The translations under genes and the position numbers were made by a program. The notes under the pieces are model-generated. The model was not told the origin of the DNA, searched no databases, and was given only the letters and a program-made list of their open reading frames with translations. This document shows positions 8,716 to 16,782 of a stretch of 64,000 nucleotides of DNA, in pieces (position 1 is the first letter of the stretch; each line of letters begins with the position of its first letter). Source of the stretch: Janibacter cremeus. GTDB lineage: Bacteria; Actinomycetota; Actinomycetes; Actinomycetales; Dermatophilaceae. The stretch spans positions 1,240,001 through 1,304,000 of the forward strand of contig NZ_JACCAE010000001.1 in NCBI RefSeq assembly GCF_013409205.1, in the 5' to 3' direction.

Positions 8716-9501
8716 TCAGGCTCCAGGGGTCTTCGCGGCCCGGGCGTACAGGTGGGCGGCGGGCTCGGTGTAGGCCACGTCGACGACGTCGTCACCGACG
8801 AAGGTCACCGTGGTCAGGGAAGCGAGGTTGCACTCGCGCCGGCGCGGGTCGTGCCACAGGCGACGGCTCTCCAGGGCGCTGCGGATGGTCCAGATCGGCA
8901 GCTGGTGGCTGACGATGAGCGCTTCGTGGCCGCGCGCGTGGTCCCGGGCGTCCTCGATGGCGGCCATCATCCGCTTGCTGATCGCGTGGTACGACTCGCC
9001 CCACGTGGGCACGGTGGGGTCGCGCACCCACCACCAGCGCCTGGGGTCGAGCAGGAGCCGCTTGCGAAAGCGCGTCCCCTCGAACTTGTTCCCGGCCTCG
9101 ATGACGCGCGGGTCGACGACCGCCGTCAGGCCGTGCCGCTGCAGGGTCGGCGCGGCGGTCTCGGCGGTGCGCTCCAGCGGACTATGCACGACGAGCGAGA
9201 GGTCGTGGTCGGCGAGGTGCTCGGCGACGACCTCGGCCATCTGGCGGCCGAGGTCGGACAGGTGGTAGCCCGGCAGCCGGCCGTAGAGGATCTTGTGCGG
9301 GTTGTCGACCTCGCCGTGACGCATCAGGTGCACCACGGTGCGCTCCTGCGCTCCCGGCTCCCCGGCGTCGACGTGCTCGGCACGGGCCTCGCGTGCACCC
9401 GACGCCGCCTTCTCGGCAGCGCGGGCCGCAGTGTCGCTGGACTCGCTGGTTTCGGGGTCGAGGGGCAGGTCGGTGCCGGAGTCAGGCATCGGCTCGGTCA
9501 T
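8716..9501 (-). CDS. Histidine phosphatase family protein
   Basis: The 261-residue protein belongs to the phosphoglycerate mutase-like superfamily. The catalytic RHG is in LMRHGEVDN, about residue 60, and a second histidine is in VSHQLPIW. The first 50 residues are acidic and Ala-rich with no fold assignment; ATG codons at residues 1 and 5 are both possible. A mutase-like gene beside the ccs operon is a conserved actinobacterial arrangement (the Rv0525 region of M. tuberculosis). Substrate is unknown; a role in haem delivery is only suggested by position. Confidence 0.85.
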   Translation of the reverse strand: MTEPMPDSGTDLPLDPETSESSDTAARAAEKAASGAREARAEHVDAGEPGAQERTVVHLMRHGEVDNPHKILYGRLPGYHLSDLGRQMAEVVAEHLADHDLSLVVHSPLERTAETAAPTLQRHGLTAVVDPRVIEAGNKFEGTRFRKRLLLDPRRWWWVRDPTVPTWGESYHAISKRMMAAIEDARDHARGHEALIVSHQLPIWTIRSALESRRLWHDPRRRECNLASLTTVTFVGDDVVDVAYTEPAAHLYARAAKTPGA

Positions 9502-9519
9502 GGCCCGGATTCTCTCAGG

Positions 9520-10377
9520 TCAGTCTGAGTGGTCTCGCTCAGGTCGCTCCCGCAGGCTCCGGTGGGCGACGACGGCGTCGTAGAGGGCCTTCTTGCCGTG
9601 GCCGGTCGAGGTCGCGACCGCGGCGCAGACGTCCTTCAGGCGGGTGCCACGATCGTGCCGGGCGAGGACCTCGGCGACGGCGTCCTCGAGGGAGACGCTG
9701 GCCTCCTGCGCGCCACCGACGACGATCGTGATCTCGCCCTTGACGCCTTCCTCGGCCCATTCGGCCAGCTCGGCAAGCCCGCCGCGGCGCACCTCCTCGT
9801 AGGTCTTGGTCAGCTCGCGGCAGACCGCGGCCTGGCGGTCGGCCCCGAAGAGCTCGGCCATGGCCGCCAGGCTGGCCGCGATCCGGTGCGGCGCCTCGAA
9901 GAAGACCATCGTGCGCCGCTCGTGGACGAGTTCCTCGAGCACCCGGCGCTTCTCCCCCGGTTTGCGCGGCAGGAATCCCTCGAAGCAGAACCGGTCCACG
10001 GGCAGCCCGGACAGGGCCACGGCGACGAGCACCGCGCTCGGACCCGGGACGCAGGTCACGTGCTCCTCGGCGTCGATGCAGGCACGCACGAAGCGGTACC
10101 CGGGGTCCGACACCGAGGGCATCCCGGCATCCGTGACGAGCACGACCCGTTCCCCCTTCGCCACCGCTTGGAGCAGGTCCACGGTGCGGGTGGCCTCGTT
10201 GTGCTCGTGGTAGCTGACCACCCGTCCCGGCAGCTCGACCCCGAGCTGACCGGCGAGGCGGCGCAGCCGTCGGGTGTCCTCCGCGGCGACGACGTCGGCA
10301 CCGACCAACTCGTCCCGGAAGCGGGCGCTGGCATCGCGCGGGTCACCGATGGGCGTGGCGGCAAGGACGAGTGGCAT
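9520..10377 (-). CDS. rsmI: 16S rRNA (cytidine(1402)-2'-O)-methyltransferase RsmI
   Basis: RsmI methylates the ribose of C1402 in the ribosomal P-site region with S-adenosylmethionine. The 285-residue protein shows the tetrapyrrole-methylase fold motifs ATPIGDPRD at the N terminus, AAEDTRRLRRL, SYHEHNE, LVTDAGMPSVSDPGYR and FCFEGFLPRK. I start at ATG 10377 because ATPIGD then falls at residue 6 or so, as in the family. In many actinobacteria rsmI stands divergent from a mannosyltransferase gene; here two genes lie between them. Confidence 0.94.
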   Translation of the reverse strand: MPLVLAATPIGDPRDASARFRDELVGADVVAAEDTRRLRRLAGQLGVELPGRVVSYHEHNEATRTVDLLQAVAKGERVVLVTDAGMPSVSDPGYRFVRACIDAEEHVTCVPGPSAVLVAVALSGLPVDRFCFEGFLPRKPGEKRRVLEELVHERRTMVFFEAPHRIAASLAAMAELFGADRQAAVCRELTKTYEEVRRGGLAELAEWAEEGVKGEITIVVGGAQEASVSLEDAVAEVLARHDRGTRLKDVCAAVATSTGHGKKALYDAVVAHRSLRERPERDHSD

Positions 10378-10418
10378 GCCCACCATCATCCCAATACCCC
10401 GGGGCCTAGGATCAGGGC

Positions 10419-11012
10419 ATGGTCTCGCCGAGCAGGGGCGCGGTGCGCGTCGCACGCGCCATCGCGTGGACGAGCGCGGCCTTCGTCCTCTCCGTGGGCG
10501 CCCACGTGATCGGTGGCGGGGAGCCCCCTTCGGCCGGCGGTGCCCTGCTCATGGTGATCGCGCTGCTGTGGACGGGCCTGATGCTCACCCGGTGGCGACT
10601 TGGCTCCATCAGCCTGGTGCTCAGCCTCGGCGCCTCCCAGGTGCTGCTGCACTCGATCCTGACGGCCACCGAGGTCAGCGTGGCCTGCCGCGGGAGCGGT
10701 GGGCACCACGAGGTGGTCCTGGCCTGCGCGACCGGCACGCCGGCACCGCACCACCACAACGGCGCCGCCATGCTCCTGGCCCACGTCGCGGCCACGCTCC
10801 TGCTTGCCCTGCTCATGGCCCGCGGAGAGGAAGCCCTGTGGCTGCTCGCCGGCCGGCTGTGGCCGCTGCACCCCCGCGAGCCGGCCCTCCCCTCGCTCAA
10901 CCAGAGCGCCATCACGCCGTCCCACGTCGACGGGCTCGTCCCCTCCGTCCCCCTGCTCGGCGGTGTGGGACGTCGGGGCCCACCGGTGCAGCCCACCCCC
11001 GTCACCGCCTGA
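10419..11012 (+). CDS. His-rich small membrane protein, possibly copper-related
   Basis: The 197-residue protein has about four hydrophobic segments (near residues 13-32, 40-56, 62-80 and 110-130). A loop between the third and fourth contains GGHH, two cysteines and a PHHHN cluster, which suggests metal binding. I do not recognise a named family with confidence; it resembles small actinobacterial membrane proteins found beside YcnI genes. The C-terminal 60 residues are Pro-rich and polar. It precedes the YcnI-like gene by 64 bp on the same strand. Confidence 0.7.
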   Translation: MVSPSRGAVRVARAIAWTSAAFVLSVGAHVIGGGEPPSAGGALLMVIALLWTGLMLTRWRLGSISLVLSLGASQVLLHSILTATEVSVACRGSGGHHEVVLACATGTPAPHHHNGAAMLLAHVAATLLLALLMARGEEALWLLAGRLWPLHPREPALPSLNQSAITPSHVDGLVPSVPLLGGVGRRGPPVQPTPVTA

Positions 11013-11076
11013 CCGGCGCCCTTCGTGTGGGCGCGGGCCGGCGGATCCTGCACCCCCACACACAGAAGGACCCTTG

Positions 11077-11808
11077 ATGAACCGCACCGTCCTGCGCTCC
11101 GGCGCAGCCCTGGCCATCGCCTCCGCTGCCGTGGTCGCGACCACCCTGCCCGCGTCCGCTCACGTGCACGTGCACCCGGACGCCACCGAGTCCGGCGGGT
11201 ACGCGGCGCTGACCTTCCGCGTCCCCAACGAGTCGGACAGCGCATCCACCACCGAGCTGGTCGTCACCCTCCCCCAGGACCGGCCGCTGGCGAGCGTCTC
11301 CGTACGTCCCGTCCCCGGCTGGAGCGCCGAGGTCACGACCAAGAAGCTCCCGGAGCCGGTCAACACCAACAACCTGACGCTCACCGAGGCTCCCCGCACC
11401 ATCACGTGGACCGCCGATGCCGAGGACGCAGGCATCGCGCCCGGCGAGTACCAGGAGTTCGCCATCAGCGCCGGTCCGCTGCCCGAGCCCGGGACCCTCG
11501 TGCTGCCCACGAAGCAGGTCTACTCCGACGGCGAGGTGGCCAACTGGTCCGACGTCGCCGAGGAGGGCGAGGAGGAGCCGGAGCACCCGGCACCCTCCTT
11601 CGAGGTCACCGCGGCCACCGAGAGTGACCAGGCCACCACCGACGATGACCAGGCCACCACCGACGAAGGGGGCGAGGCCGACGCCGCCGCAGCCCCCGCC
11701 GAGGCGAGCGACCCCTCCGACACACCCGCCCGGGTGCTCGGTGGCCTCGCCCTCGTCGTGGCTCTCGCAGGCGCAGCTCTCGCGCTGATCTCTCGACGCC
11801 GGGCCTGA
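11077..11808 (+). CDS. YcnI-like (DUF1775) copper-binding protein
   Basis: YcnI-type proteins are exported, bind copper through the mature N-terminal histidine and are tethered to the membrane. The 243 residues begin with a signal peptide whose likely cleavage site ASA/HVHVHPD leaves His first. The DUF1775 domain covers about residues 29-165, including the conserved tryptophan in PGWSAEV. A Glu/Ala/Asp/Thr-rich linker follows, then a C-terminal membrane helix ending in RRRA. A good ribosome binding site (AGAAGGA, 11064-11070) precedes ATG 11077. With the His-rich neighbour it suggests a copper acquisition or handling pair. Confidence 0.88.
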   Translation: MNRTVLRSGAALAIASAAVVATTLPASAHVHVHPDATESGGYAALTFRVPNESDSASTTELVVTLPQDRPLASVSVRPVPGWSAEVTTKKLPEPVNTNNLTLTEAPRTITWTADAEDAGIAPGEYQEFAISAGPLPEPGTLVLPTKQVYSDGEVANWSDVAEEGEEEPEHPAPSFEVTAATESDQATTDDDQATTDEGGEADAAAAPAEASDPSDTPARVLGGLALVVALAGAALALISRRRA

Positions 11809-11814
11809 CCGACC

Positions 11815-11854
11815 GGCCGTGGGGGCGTGGGCCGCGGCCCACGCCCCCACGGCC
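11815..11854. terminator. 40-nt perfect palindrome, likely terminator
   Basis: The 40 bases form a perfect palindrome; the arms read GGCCGTGGGGGCGTGGGCCG and its complement, with no unpaired centre. It starts 6 bp after the YcnI-like stop and ends 15 bp before the mannosyltransferase start. No T-run follows, so if it terminates transcription it is a T-less type common in high-GC bacteria. It could also be a cruciform-forming element. Confidence 0.6.
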
Positions 11855-11869
11855 GCTGGCTCGCCTACG

Positions 11870-13435
11870 ATGACGGCCATGGACCGCCGTGAGCAGCTGC
11901 GTGCCCGGCTGCTCGGCTTCCGCCCCAGCGACGTGCTGTGGGGCTGGCTGGGTCCGTTGCTGTTCGCCGTCATCGGCGGTCTCCTGCGCTTCTGGGCCCT
12001 GGGGCGCCCCCACCAGCTGGTCTTCGACGAGACCTACTACGTCAAGCAGGGCGTCTCGATGCTCGACTACGGCGTCGAGATGAAGTGGAAGGGGGACGGC
12101 GAGGAGGTCGACCCGACCTTCACCCGGGGCACGACCGATGTCTTCATCGGCACCCAGGGGGACATGGTCGTCCACCCGCCCGTCGGGAAGTGGATCATCG
12201 CCTTCGGCGAGTGGGTCTTCGGGCCGACGTCGAGCTTCGGCTGGCGCTTCTCGGTGGCGCTGCTCGGGATGCTCTCGATCCTTATGGTCGGCCTGATCGC
12301 CCGTCGCCTCTTCCGCTCCAGCTGGCTCGGCACCATCGCCTCCTTCCTCATGGCCTTCGAGGGGCACCACTTCGTCCAGTCCCGCACGGGCCTGCTCGAC
12401 CTGATCCTGATGTTCTTCGCGCTCGCGGCCTTCGGTGCGCTGCTCATCGACCGCGACTGGTCACGAGCGCGCCTGGCGGACAAGGTCGCCGCACTCCCCG
12501 TGGGGGTGCGGATGCGGACCGGGCCGTGGCTGCTGTGGCGCCCGTGGCGACTCGTGGCCGCGGTGAGCCTGGGCCTGGCCTGCGGCACCAAGTGGTCGGG
12601 CCTGTACTTCTTCGCGATCTTCGGTCTGATGACCGTCTGGTGGGACATCGGAGCGCGAAGGGCGGTGGGTGCCCGGCACTGGGTGCGTGCCGGGATCGTC
12701 AAGGACGGGGTCTTCGCCGGGATCTCGATGAGCCTGGTCGTCCTGGGCACCTACCTCGCCTCGTGGGCGTCGTGGTTCACCAGCACGTACGGGTACAACC
12801 GCTCGTGGGCCGCGGACCACCCGGGTGAGGGCGTGCAGTGGCTGCCCCCCGCCATTCGCTCGCTCTGGGACTACCACGTGCAGGCCTACGACTTCCACAC
12901 GAACCTGACCTCCGAGCACACCTACCAGTCGAACCCGTGGTCGTGGATGGTCCAGGCCCGACCCACGTCCTTCTTCTACGAGTCCCCGGCGAAGGGAGTC
13001 GACGGCTGCGACGTCGAGTCGTGCTCGAAGGCCATCACCAGCCTGGGCTCGGTCTCGATCTGGTGGCTGGCCACGATCGCGCTGTTCTTCCTCGTGTACC
13101 ACTGGGCACTGAAACGGGACTGGCGTGCCGGGGCGATCCTCGCCGGATTCGTCGGCGGCTGGTTGCCGTGGTTCTTCATCCAGCACCGCACGATCTTCAC
13201 CTTCTACGTCATCGCCTTCGAGCCCTGGGTGATCCTCGCGGTCGTCTTCATGCTCGGGCTGGCCCTCGGTCCGAGGGGCGCGAGCGCGCGCCGGCGCCGG
13301 ATCGGGCACCTCGTCGTCGGCGCCTACTGCCTGCTCGTCCTGGCCAACTTCGCGTTCTTCTGGCCGGTCTGGACCGCCCAGGTCATCCCCTACGACCACT
13401 GGCAGTGGCGGATGTGGTTCCCCAGCTGGGTCTGA
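11870..13435 (+). CDS. pmt: Dolichyl-phosphate-mannose--protein mannosyltransferase (PMT family)
   Basis: This GT39-type enzyme transfers mannose from polyprenyl-phosphate-mannose to exported proteins. The 521-residue protein has roughly ten membrane segments. The first extracytoplasmic loop contains FDETYYVKQG with the acidic residues needed for catalysis, followed by HPPVGKW and, later, EGHHFVQSRTGLLD. The C-terminal part has WFIQHRTIFTFY and further helices. ATG 11870 is chosen (11879 is an alternative); an upstream GTG at 11819 lies inside the palindrome. It is the counterpart of M. tuberculosis Rv1002c. Confidence 0.93.
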   Translation: MTAMDRREQLRARLLGFRPSDVLWGWLGPLLFAVIGGLLRFWALGRPHQLVFDETYYVKQGVSMLDYGVEMKWKGDGEEVDPTFTRGTTDVFIGTQGDMVVHPPVGKWIIAFGEWVFGPTSSFGWRFSVALLGMLSILMVGLIARRLFRSSWLGTIASFLMAFEGHHFVQSRTGLLDLILMFFALAAFGALLIDRDWSRARLADKVAALPVGVRMRTGPWLLWRPWRLVAAVSLGLACGTKWSGLYFFAIFGLMTVWWDIGARRAVGARHWVRAGIVKDGVFAGISMSLVVLGTYLASWASWFTSTYGYNRSWAADHPGEGVQWLPPAIRSLWDYHVQAYDFHTNLTSEHTYQSNPWSWMVQARPTSFFYESPAKGVDGCDVESCSKAITSLGSVSIWWLATIALFFLVYHWALKRDWRAGAILAGFVGGWLPWFFIQHRTIFTFYVIAFEPWVILAVVFMLGLALGPRGASARRRRIGHLVVGAYCLLVLANFAFFWPVWTAQVIPYDHWQWRMWFPSWV

Positions 13436-13482
13436 ACGCGGGTCCTGAGGTGTGAGCGCCCCCGGGCGCGAGCCTCGAAGGG

Positions 13483-13519
13483 CAGGGGCTCACGGTCGCA
13501 GAGCGACCTGCGCCCCCGA
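13483..13519. repeat. 37-bp direct repeat, copy 1
   Basis: This 37-bp sequence is identical to 13543-13579. It contains the hairpin GGTCGC-AGA-GCGACC (13494-13508), flanked by GGGGC and GCCCCC arms that could extend the stem imperfectly. It lies between pmt and the nuclease gene. The hairpin geometry (6-bp stem, 3-nt loop) recurs at 60881-60895, suggesting REP-like elements. Confidence 0.85.
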
Positions 13520-13542
13520 GTACCCCCGATCCCCACCACGCT

Positions 13543-13579
13543 CAGGGGCTCACGGTCGCAGAGCGACCTGCGCCCCCGA
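13543..13579. repeat. 37-bp direct repeat, copy 2
   Basis: This is the second identical copy of the 37-bp repeat, 60 bp downstream of the first, with 23 bp of unrelated sequence between. It ends 32 bp before the ATG of the nuclease gene at 13612, so it may lie in the 5' leader or terminate the upstream transcript. Confidence 0.85.
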
Positions 13580-13611
13580 CTGCTGTCGGGGGCGGTCCGT
13601 AACCTGCTGGC

Positions 13612-15129
13612 ATGCACTATCCCCTCCTGGACGGCGTCCCCGGCCCCCCGACGATCACGGCGGGTGACCTGCGTGCCGGCCGGCGCTGCGAGTTCGACCT
13701 CCTCGTCGAGGCCGACGTGCGGCTGGGGCGCCGGGAGGCAGTGCCCAGCACGCCCGACGCGGTGCGCGACCGGTTCGGGGCCGCCGGCCGGAAGTGGGAG
13801 GCGCAGGTCACCGAACGGCTCACCCACGAGCACGACGACGGCGTCCGCGACGCCCGCGGGCTCGACAGCGAGGCGACCCTGCGGCTGCTCACCGACCCGA
13901 GTGTGCGCCTGGTGCACCAGGCCGCCGTGCGCGCAGACCGCTTCACCGGCCGGGCGGACCACCTGGTGCGCGACGACGACGGCCGATGGATCGTCGCGGA
14001 GACCAAGCTGGCCCGGTCCGCCCACGCGCACGCGCTCACGCAGGTGGCGGCCTACGCCGAGGCGCTGCTGGAGGCCGAGGTGGACGTCGCCCCCTTCGTG
14101 CGGCTCCACCTCGGCGACGGGTCGGTCGTCGACACTGCGCTCGAGGACGTCGCGCAGGACCTGGCCATCGTCCGGTCACGGGTCCTCGAGGTGCTCGAGA
14201 CCCACCTGCGCGAGGGCGTCCCGGTGGCCTGGGGTGACCCGCGGTGGCGGGCCTGCCTGCGGTGCGACGCCTGCCGGGCCGAGCTCGCCGCATCCGGTGA
14301 CGTCGGTCTCGTCGCCGGCGTCTCCTCCTACCGACGACGCCTGCTGCTGCAGGCCGGTGTCCCCACGGCTTCCGCTCTCGCCCAGCGGACCGATCCGGTC
14401 GAGGGGGTCGAGCCCGAGGATCTGGCCGTGATGAGCGCCCAGGCCCGGCTGCAGCTCGTCGAGCCGACGCCACAGGCACCGCTCGCCTTCGAGGTGCACA
14501 CCCCGGCGGTCCTGCCGGAGCCGAGCCCCGGGGACGTCTTCTTCGACTTCGAGGGCGACCCGATGTGGCGCGACGACTTCGACGACGACCCCGGCCTGGA
14601 GTACCTCTTCGGGTGCCTGACCACGGACGAGGGTGAGCGCTTCACCCCGTTCTGGGCGCATGACCGGGCGGCGGAGCGCCGAGCCCTCGTCGACTTCGTC
14701 GACTGGGTGGCGCAGCGGCGTCGACGCTGGCCCGGGATGCACGTCTACCACTACGCCCGGTACGAGCAGTCGGCCCTGACCCGTCTGGCCTCCCGCCATG
14801 ACGTCTACCGGGACGAGGTCGCCGCCCTGATCGCCGACGAGGTGCTCGTCGACCTGTACGCCGTGGTCAGGTCCTCGGTGCGCGTCGGCAGCCCGTCCTA
14901 CTCCATCAAGCGCCTCGAGCCGCTCTACATGGGCGCCGACCTGCGCGACCCCGACGGCGTGACCGGCGGCGGTGAGTCGATCGTCGAGTACCAGCGCTAC
15001 CGCGAGGCCGTGACCCGGGGCGACGCCGCCGGGGCCGCTGAGCGACTGACCGACCTGCGTGAGTACAACGAGTACGACTGCCTCTCCACGCTGCGGCTGC
15101 GCGACTGGCTGCTCGACCACGCGGCATGA
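13612..15129 (+). CDS. TM0106-family RecB-like nuclease with RNase H-like domain
   Basis: The 505-residue protein combines two nuclease-like parts. The first (about residues 70-170) has a PD-(D/E)XK core: GRADHLVRDDDGRWIVAETK. Cysteines in CLRCDACRAEL follow, as in RecB-type Fe-S nucleases. The second (from about residue 300) begins FFDFEGDPMW and includes YHYARYEQSAL and YNEYDCLSTLRL, the acidic motifs of an RNase H-like 3'-5' exonuclease domain. Relatives are often fused to a C-terminal helicase of the same chain; here that helicase is absent and the gene ends after the exonuclease. The role is uncertain. Confidence 0.8.
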   Translation: MHYPLLDGVPGPPTITAGDLRAGRRCEFDLLVEADVRLGRREAVPSTPDAVRDRFGAAGRKWEAQVTERLTHEHDDGVRDARGLDSEATLRLLTDPSVRLVHQAAVRADRFTGRADHLVRDDDGRWIVAETKLARSAHAHALTQVAAYAEALLEAEVDVAPFVRLHLGDGSVVDTALEDVAQDLAIVRSRVLEVLETHLREGVPVAWGDPRWRACLRCDACRAELAASGDVGLVAGVSSYRRRLLLQAGVPTASALAQRTDPVEGVEPEDLAVMSAQARLQLVEPTPQAPLAFEVHTPAVLPEPSPGDVFFDFEGDPMWRDDFDDDPGLEYLFGCLTTDEGERFTPFWAHDRAAERRALVDFVDWVAQRRRRWPGMHVYHYARYEQSALTRLASRHDVYRDEVAALIADEVLVDLYAVVRSSVRVGSPSYSIKRLEPLYMGADLRDPDGVTGGGESIVEYQRYREAVTRGDAAGAAERLTDLREYNEYDCLSTLRLRDWLLDHAA

Positions 15130-15165
15130 GCCTCACCACCCGGCCACGACCTCTACCCTGATGCC

Positions 15166-15993
15166 GTGGACTCGTCCGAACTCGCGCCCAAGGACAGTGG
15201 GCAGGCACACCGTCGCAGGGTGGGCGCCGCAGTGGGGGCGCTCGCCGTCATCGGGCTGCTGCTGATCGTCCTGCGCCCCGGGCCGGACTCCGGCGCCGCT
15301 CCGGTTGCCACGTCGACCACGACCACGACCTCGGCGTCGGCTGACGCCGGCCCCACGACCGGCCCGCCGGCGCCGGCCTCCCACCCGTCGACGCCGTCGA
15401 CGTCCTCGAGCCCGAGTCCCACGCTGCCGGACTACCGGAGCACCGGGGAGTTCGAGGTAGCCAAGGGGTCGGACCGGATCCGTGGCACGTCGGGTCGACT
15501 GATGACCTACGAGGTGGAGGTCGAGAAGGGCTCCGGCGTGTCCACCAAGGCCTTCGCCGGCGCCATCGACGCGACCCTGCGCAACCCCCGCGGCTGGACC
15601 GCTGGCGGCAACTGGCAGTTCCAGCGGGTGCCCGGGGGCCAGTCGGACCTGATCATCCGACTCGCGACCCCCGACAGCGTGGACGAGCAGTGCGCTGCAG
15701 CCGGCGCCAACACCCGTGGCTACACCTCCTGCCGCACTGGCCGGTACATCCTGATCAACCTCGACCGGTGGTTCCTGGGCGTCCCACAGATCAGGGACCT
15801 GGACCTCTACCGCGGCTACCTGATCAACCACGAGGTGGGGCACGCGCTGGGCAAGGGGCACCAGGCCTGCCCCGGCAAGGGTGAGGCCGCCCCCGTCATG
15901 CTGCAGCAGACACTCGACCTCGACGGCTGCGTGGCCAACGCCTGGCCCCGCGACCCCAAGGGCAAGCCGATCACCGGGCCACCGACCGACTGA
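15166..15993 (+). CDS. DUF3152 membrane-anchored protein with metalloprotease-like motif
   Basis: The 275-residue protein has one N-terminal membrane helix (about residues 20-40, AAVGALAVIGLLLIVL), a Thr/Ser/Pro-rich linker to about residue 85, and a DUF3152 domain. That domain contains NHEVGHALGKGHQACPG, an HEXXH-type zinc site with a third His, plus conserved cysteines (CRTG, ACPG, DGCVAN). It is probably an extracytoplasmic, membrane-tethered metalloprotease-like protein; activity and substrate are inferred. The start is GTG 15166. Confidence 0.85.
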   Translation: MDSSELAPKDSGQAHRRRVGAAVGALAVIGLLLIVLRPGPDSGAAPVATSTTTTTSASADAGPTTGPPAPASHPSTPSTSSSPSPTLPDYRSTGEFEVAKGSDRIRGTSGRLMTYEVEVEKGSGVSTKAFAGAIDATLRNPRGWTAGGNWQFQRVPGGQSDLIIRLATPDSVDEQCAAAGANTRGYTSCRTGRYILINLDRWFLGVPQIRDLDLYRGYLINHEVGHALGKGHQACPGKGEAAPVMLQQTLDLDGCVANAWPRDPKGKPITGPPTD

Positions 15994-16068
15994 CGACACA
16001 CCCACCCGCATGGCTGCACGGGCCCGGCCCCTCCCCTTCCGCTGCCTATGATCGACGTGGAGGTGGAC

Positions 16069-16782
16069 ATGTCCCATACCCAGCTGCCCGTCATCCAGGA
16101 CTCGCCCCACGACCTGTGCGTGGCGCGAGTGCCGCTCTTCCAGGGGCTGAGCCACCAGGAGCTGCTCGACGTGGCCCAGCTGGCCCGGCCCCGACAGCTG
16201 ACGAAGGGGGAGCAGGTCTACGCGGCCGGGGCAGGCACCTCGCAACTGCTCGTGGTGCACACCGGCGCGGTGAAGGTCGCCCGCCCCGAGCCCAGCGGCC
16301 ACGAGCACCTCATCCGGGTGCTCGGCCCGGGTGACTTCGTGGGCGAGTCGGCCTTCCTCAGCGGTCGTGCGCCGAACCACTACGCGATCGCGGCCGAGCC
16401 GAGCAGTCTGTGCACCTTCCAGCACGCCGACCTGGCTCAGCTGGTGCGGTCCCACCCCTCCATCGGTCTGCGGATGCTGCAGGACGTCAGCGGCCGGCTG
16501 CAGGACACGGAGTCGCGGCTGGTCTCACTCATCTCCGGCGACGTCACCTCCCGGCTGGCGGACTACCTGCTCTCCCTGCGCGGGACCGCGACAGGCGAGG
16601 GACTCGAGGTGGCCCTGCCGCTGGCGAAGAAGGACATCGCCTCGCTGCTCGACACCACTCCCGAGTCCCTCAGCCGACAGCTGCGTCACCTCAAGGAGTC
16701 CGGGGTCGTAACCCCCCGCGGGCCCCGTGGGCTGCTCATCCGGGACACCGATGCCCTGATGGAACTCGCTTCCGGCAGCTGA
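16069..16782 (+). CDS. Crp/Fnr family transcriptional regulator
   Basis: The 237-residue protein has an N-terminal cyclic-nucleotide-type beta-roll (about residues 20-130) and a C-terminal winged helix. The recognition helix reads TTPESLSRQLRHL with E199, S202 and R203 in the E-x-x-S-R pattern that FNR uses to read TTGA half-sites. FNR's cluster of N-terminal cysteines is absent (only two scattered Cys), so it does not look like an Fe-S oxygen sensor; the ligand is unknown. ATG 16069 is preferred over 16048 because GGAGG lies at 16059-16063. The 3' end overlaps the convergent ATPase gene by 97 bp. It is the natural candidate to bind the two boxes at 19028 and 19364. Confidence 0.88.
   Translation: MSHTQLPVIQDSPHDLCVARVPLFQGLSHQELLDVAQLARPRQLTKGEQVYAAGAGTSQLLVVHTGAVKVARPEPSGHEHLIRVLGPGDFVGESAFLSGRAPNHYAIAAEPSSLCTFQHADLAQLVRSHPSIGLRMLQDVSGRLQDTESRLVSLISGDVTSRLADYLLSLRGTATGEGLEVALPLAKKDIASLLDTTPESLSRQLRHLKESGVVTPRGPRGLLIRDTDALMELASGS

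Noticed and set aside
13483..13579. A minimal CRISPR-like array (two 37-bp repeats, one 23-bp spacer)
   Set aside because: Only two repeats, a spacer shorter than usual, a strong internal hairpin and no cas genes in the window.
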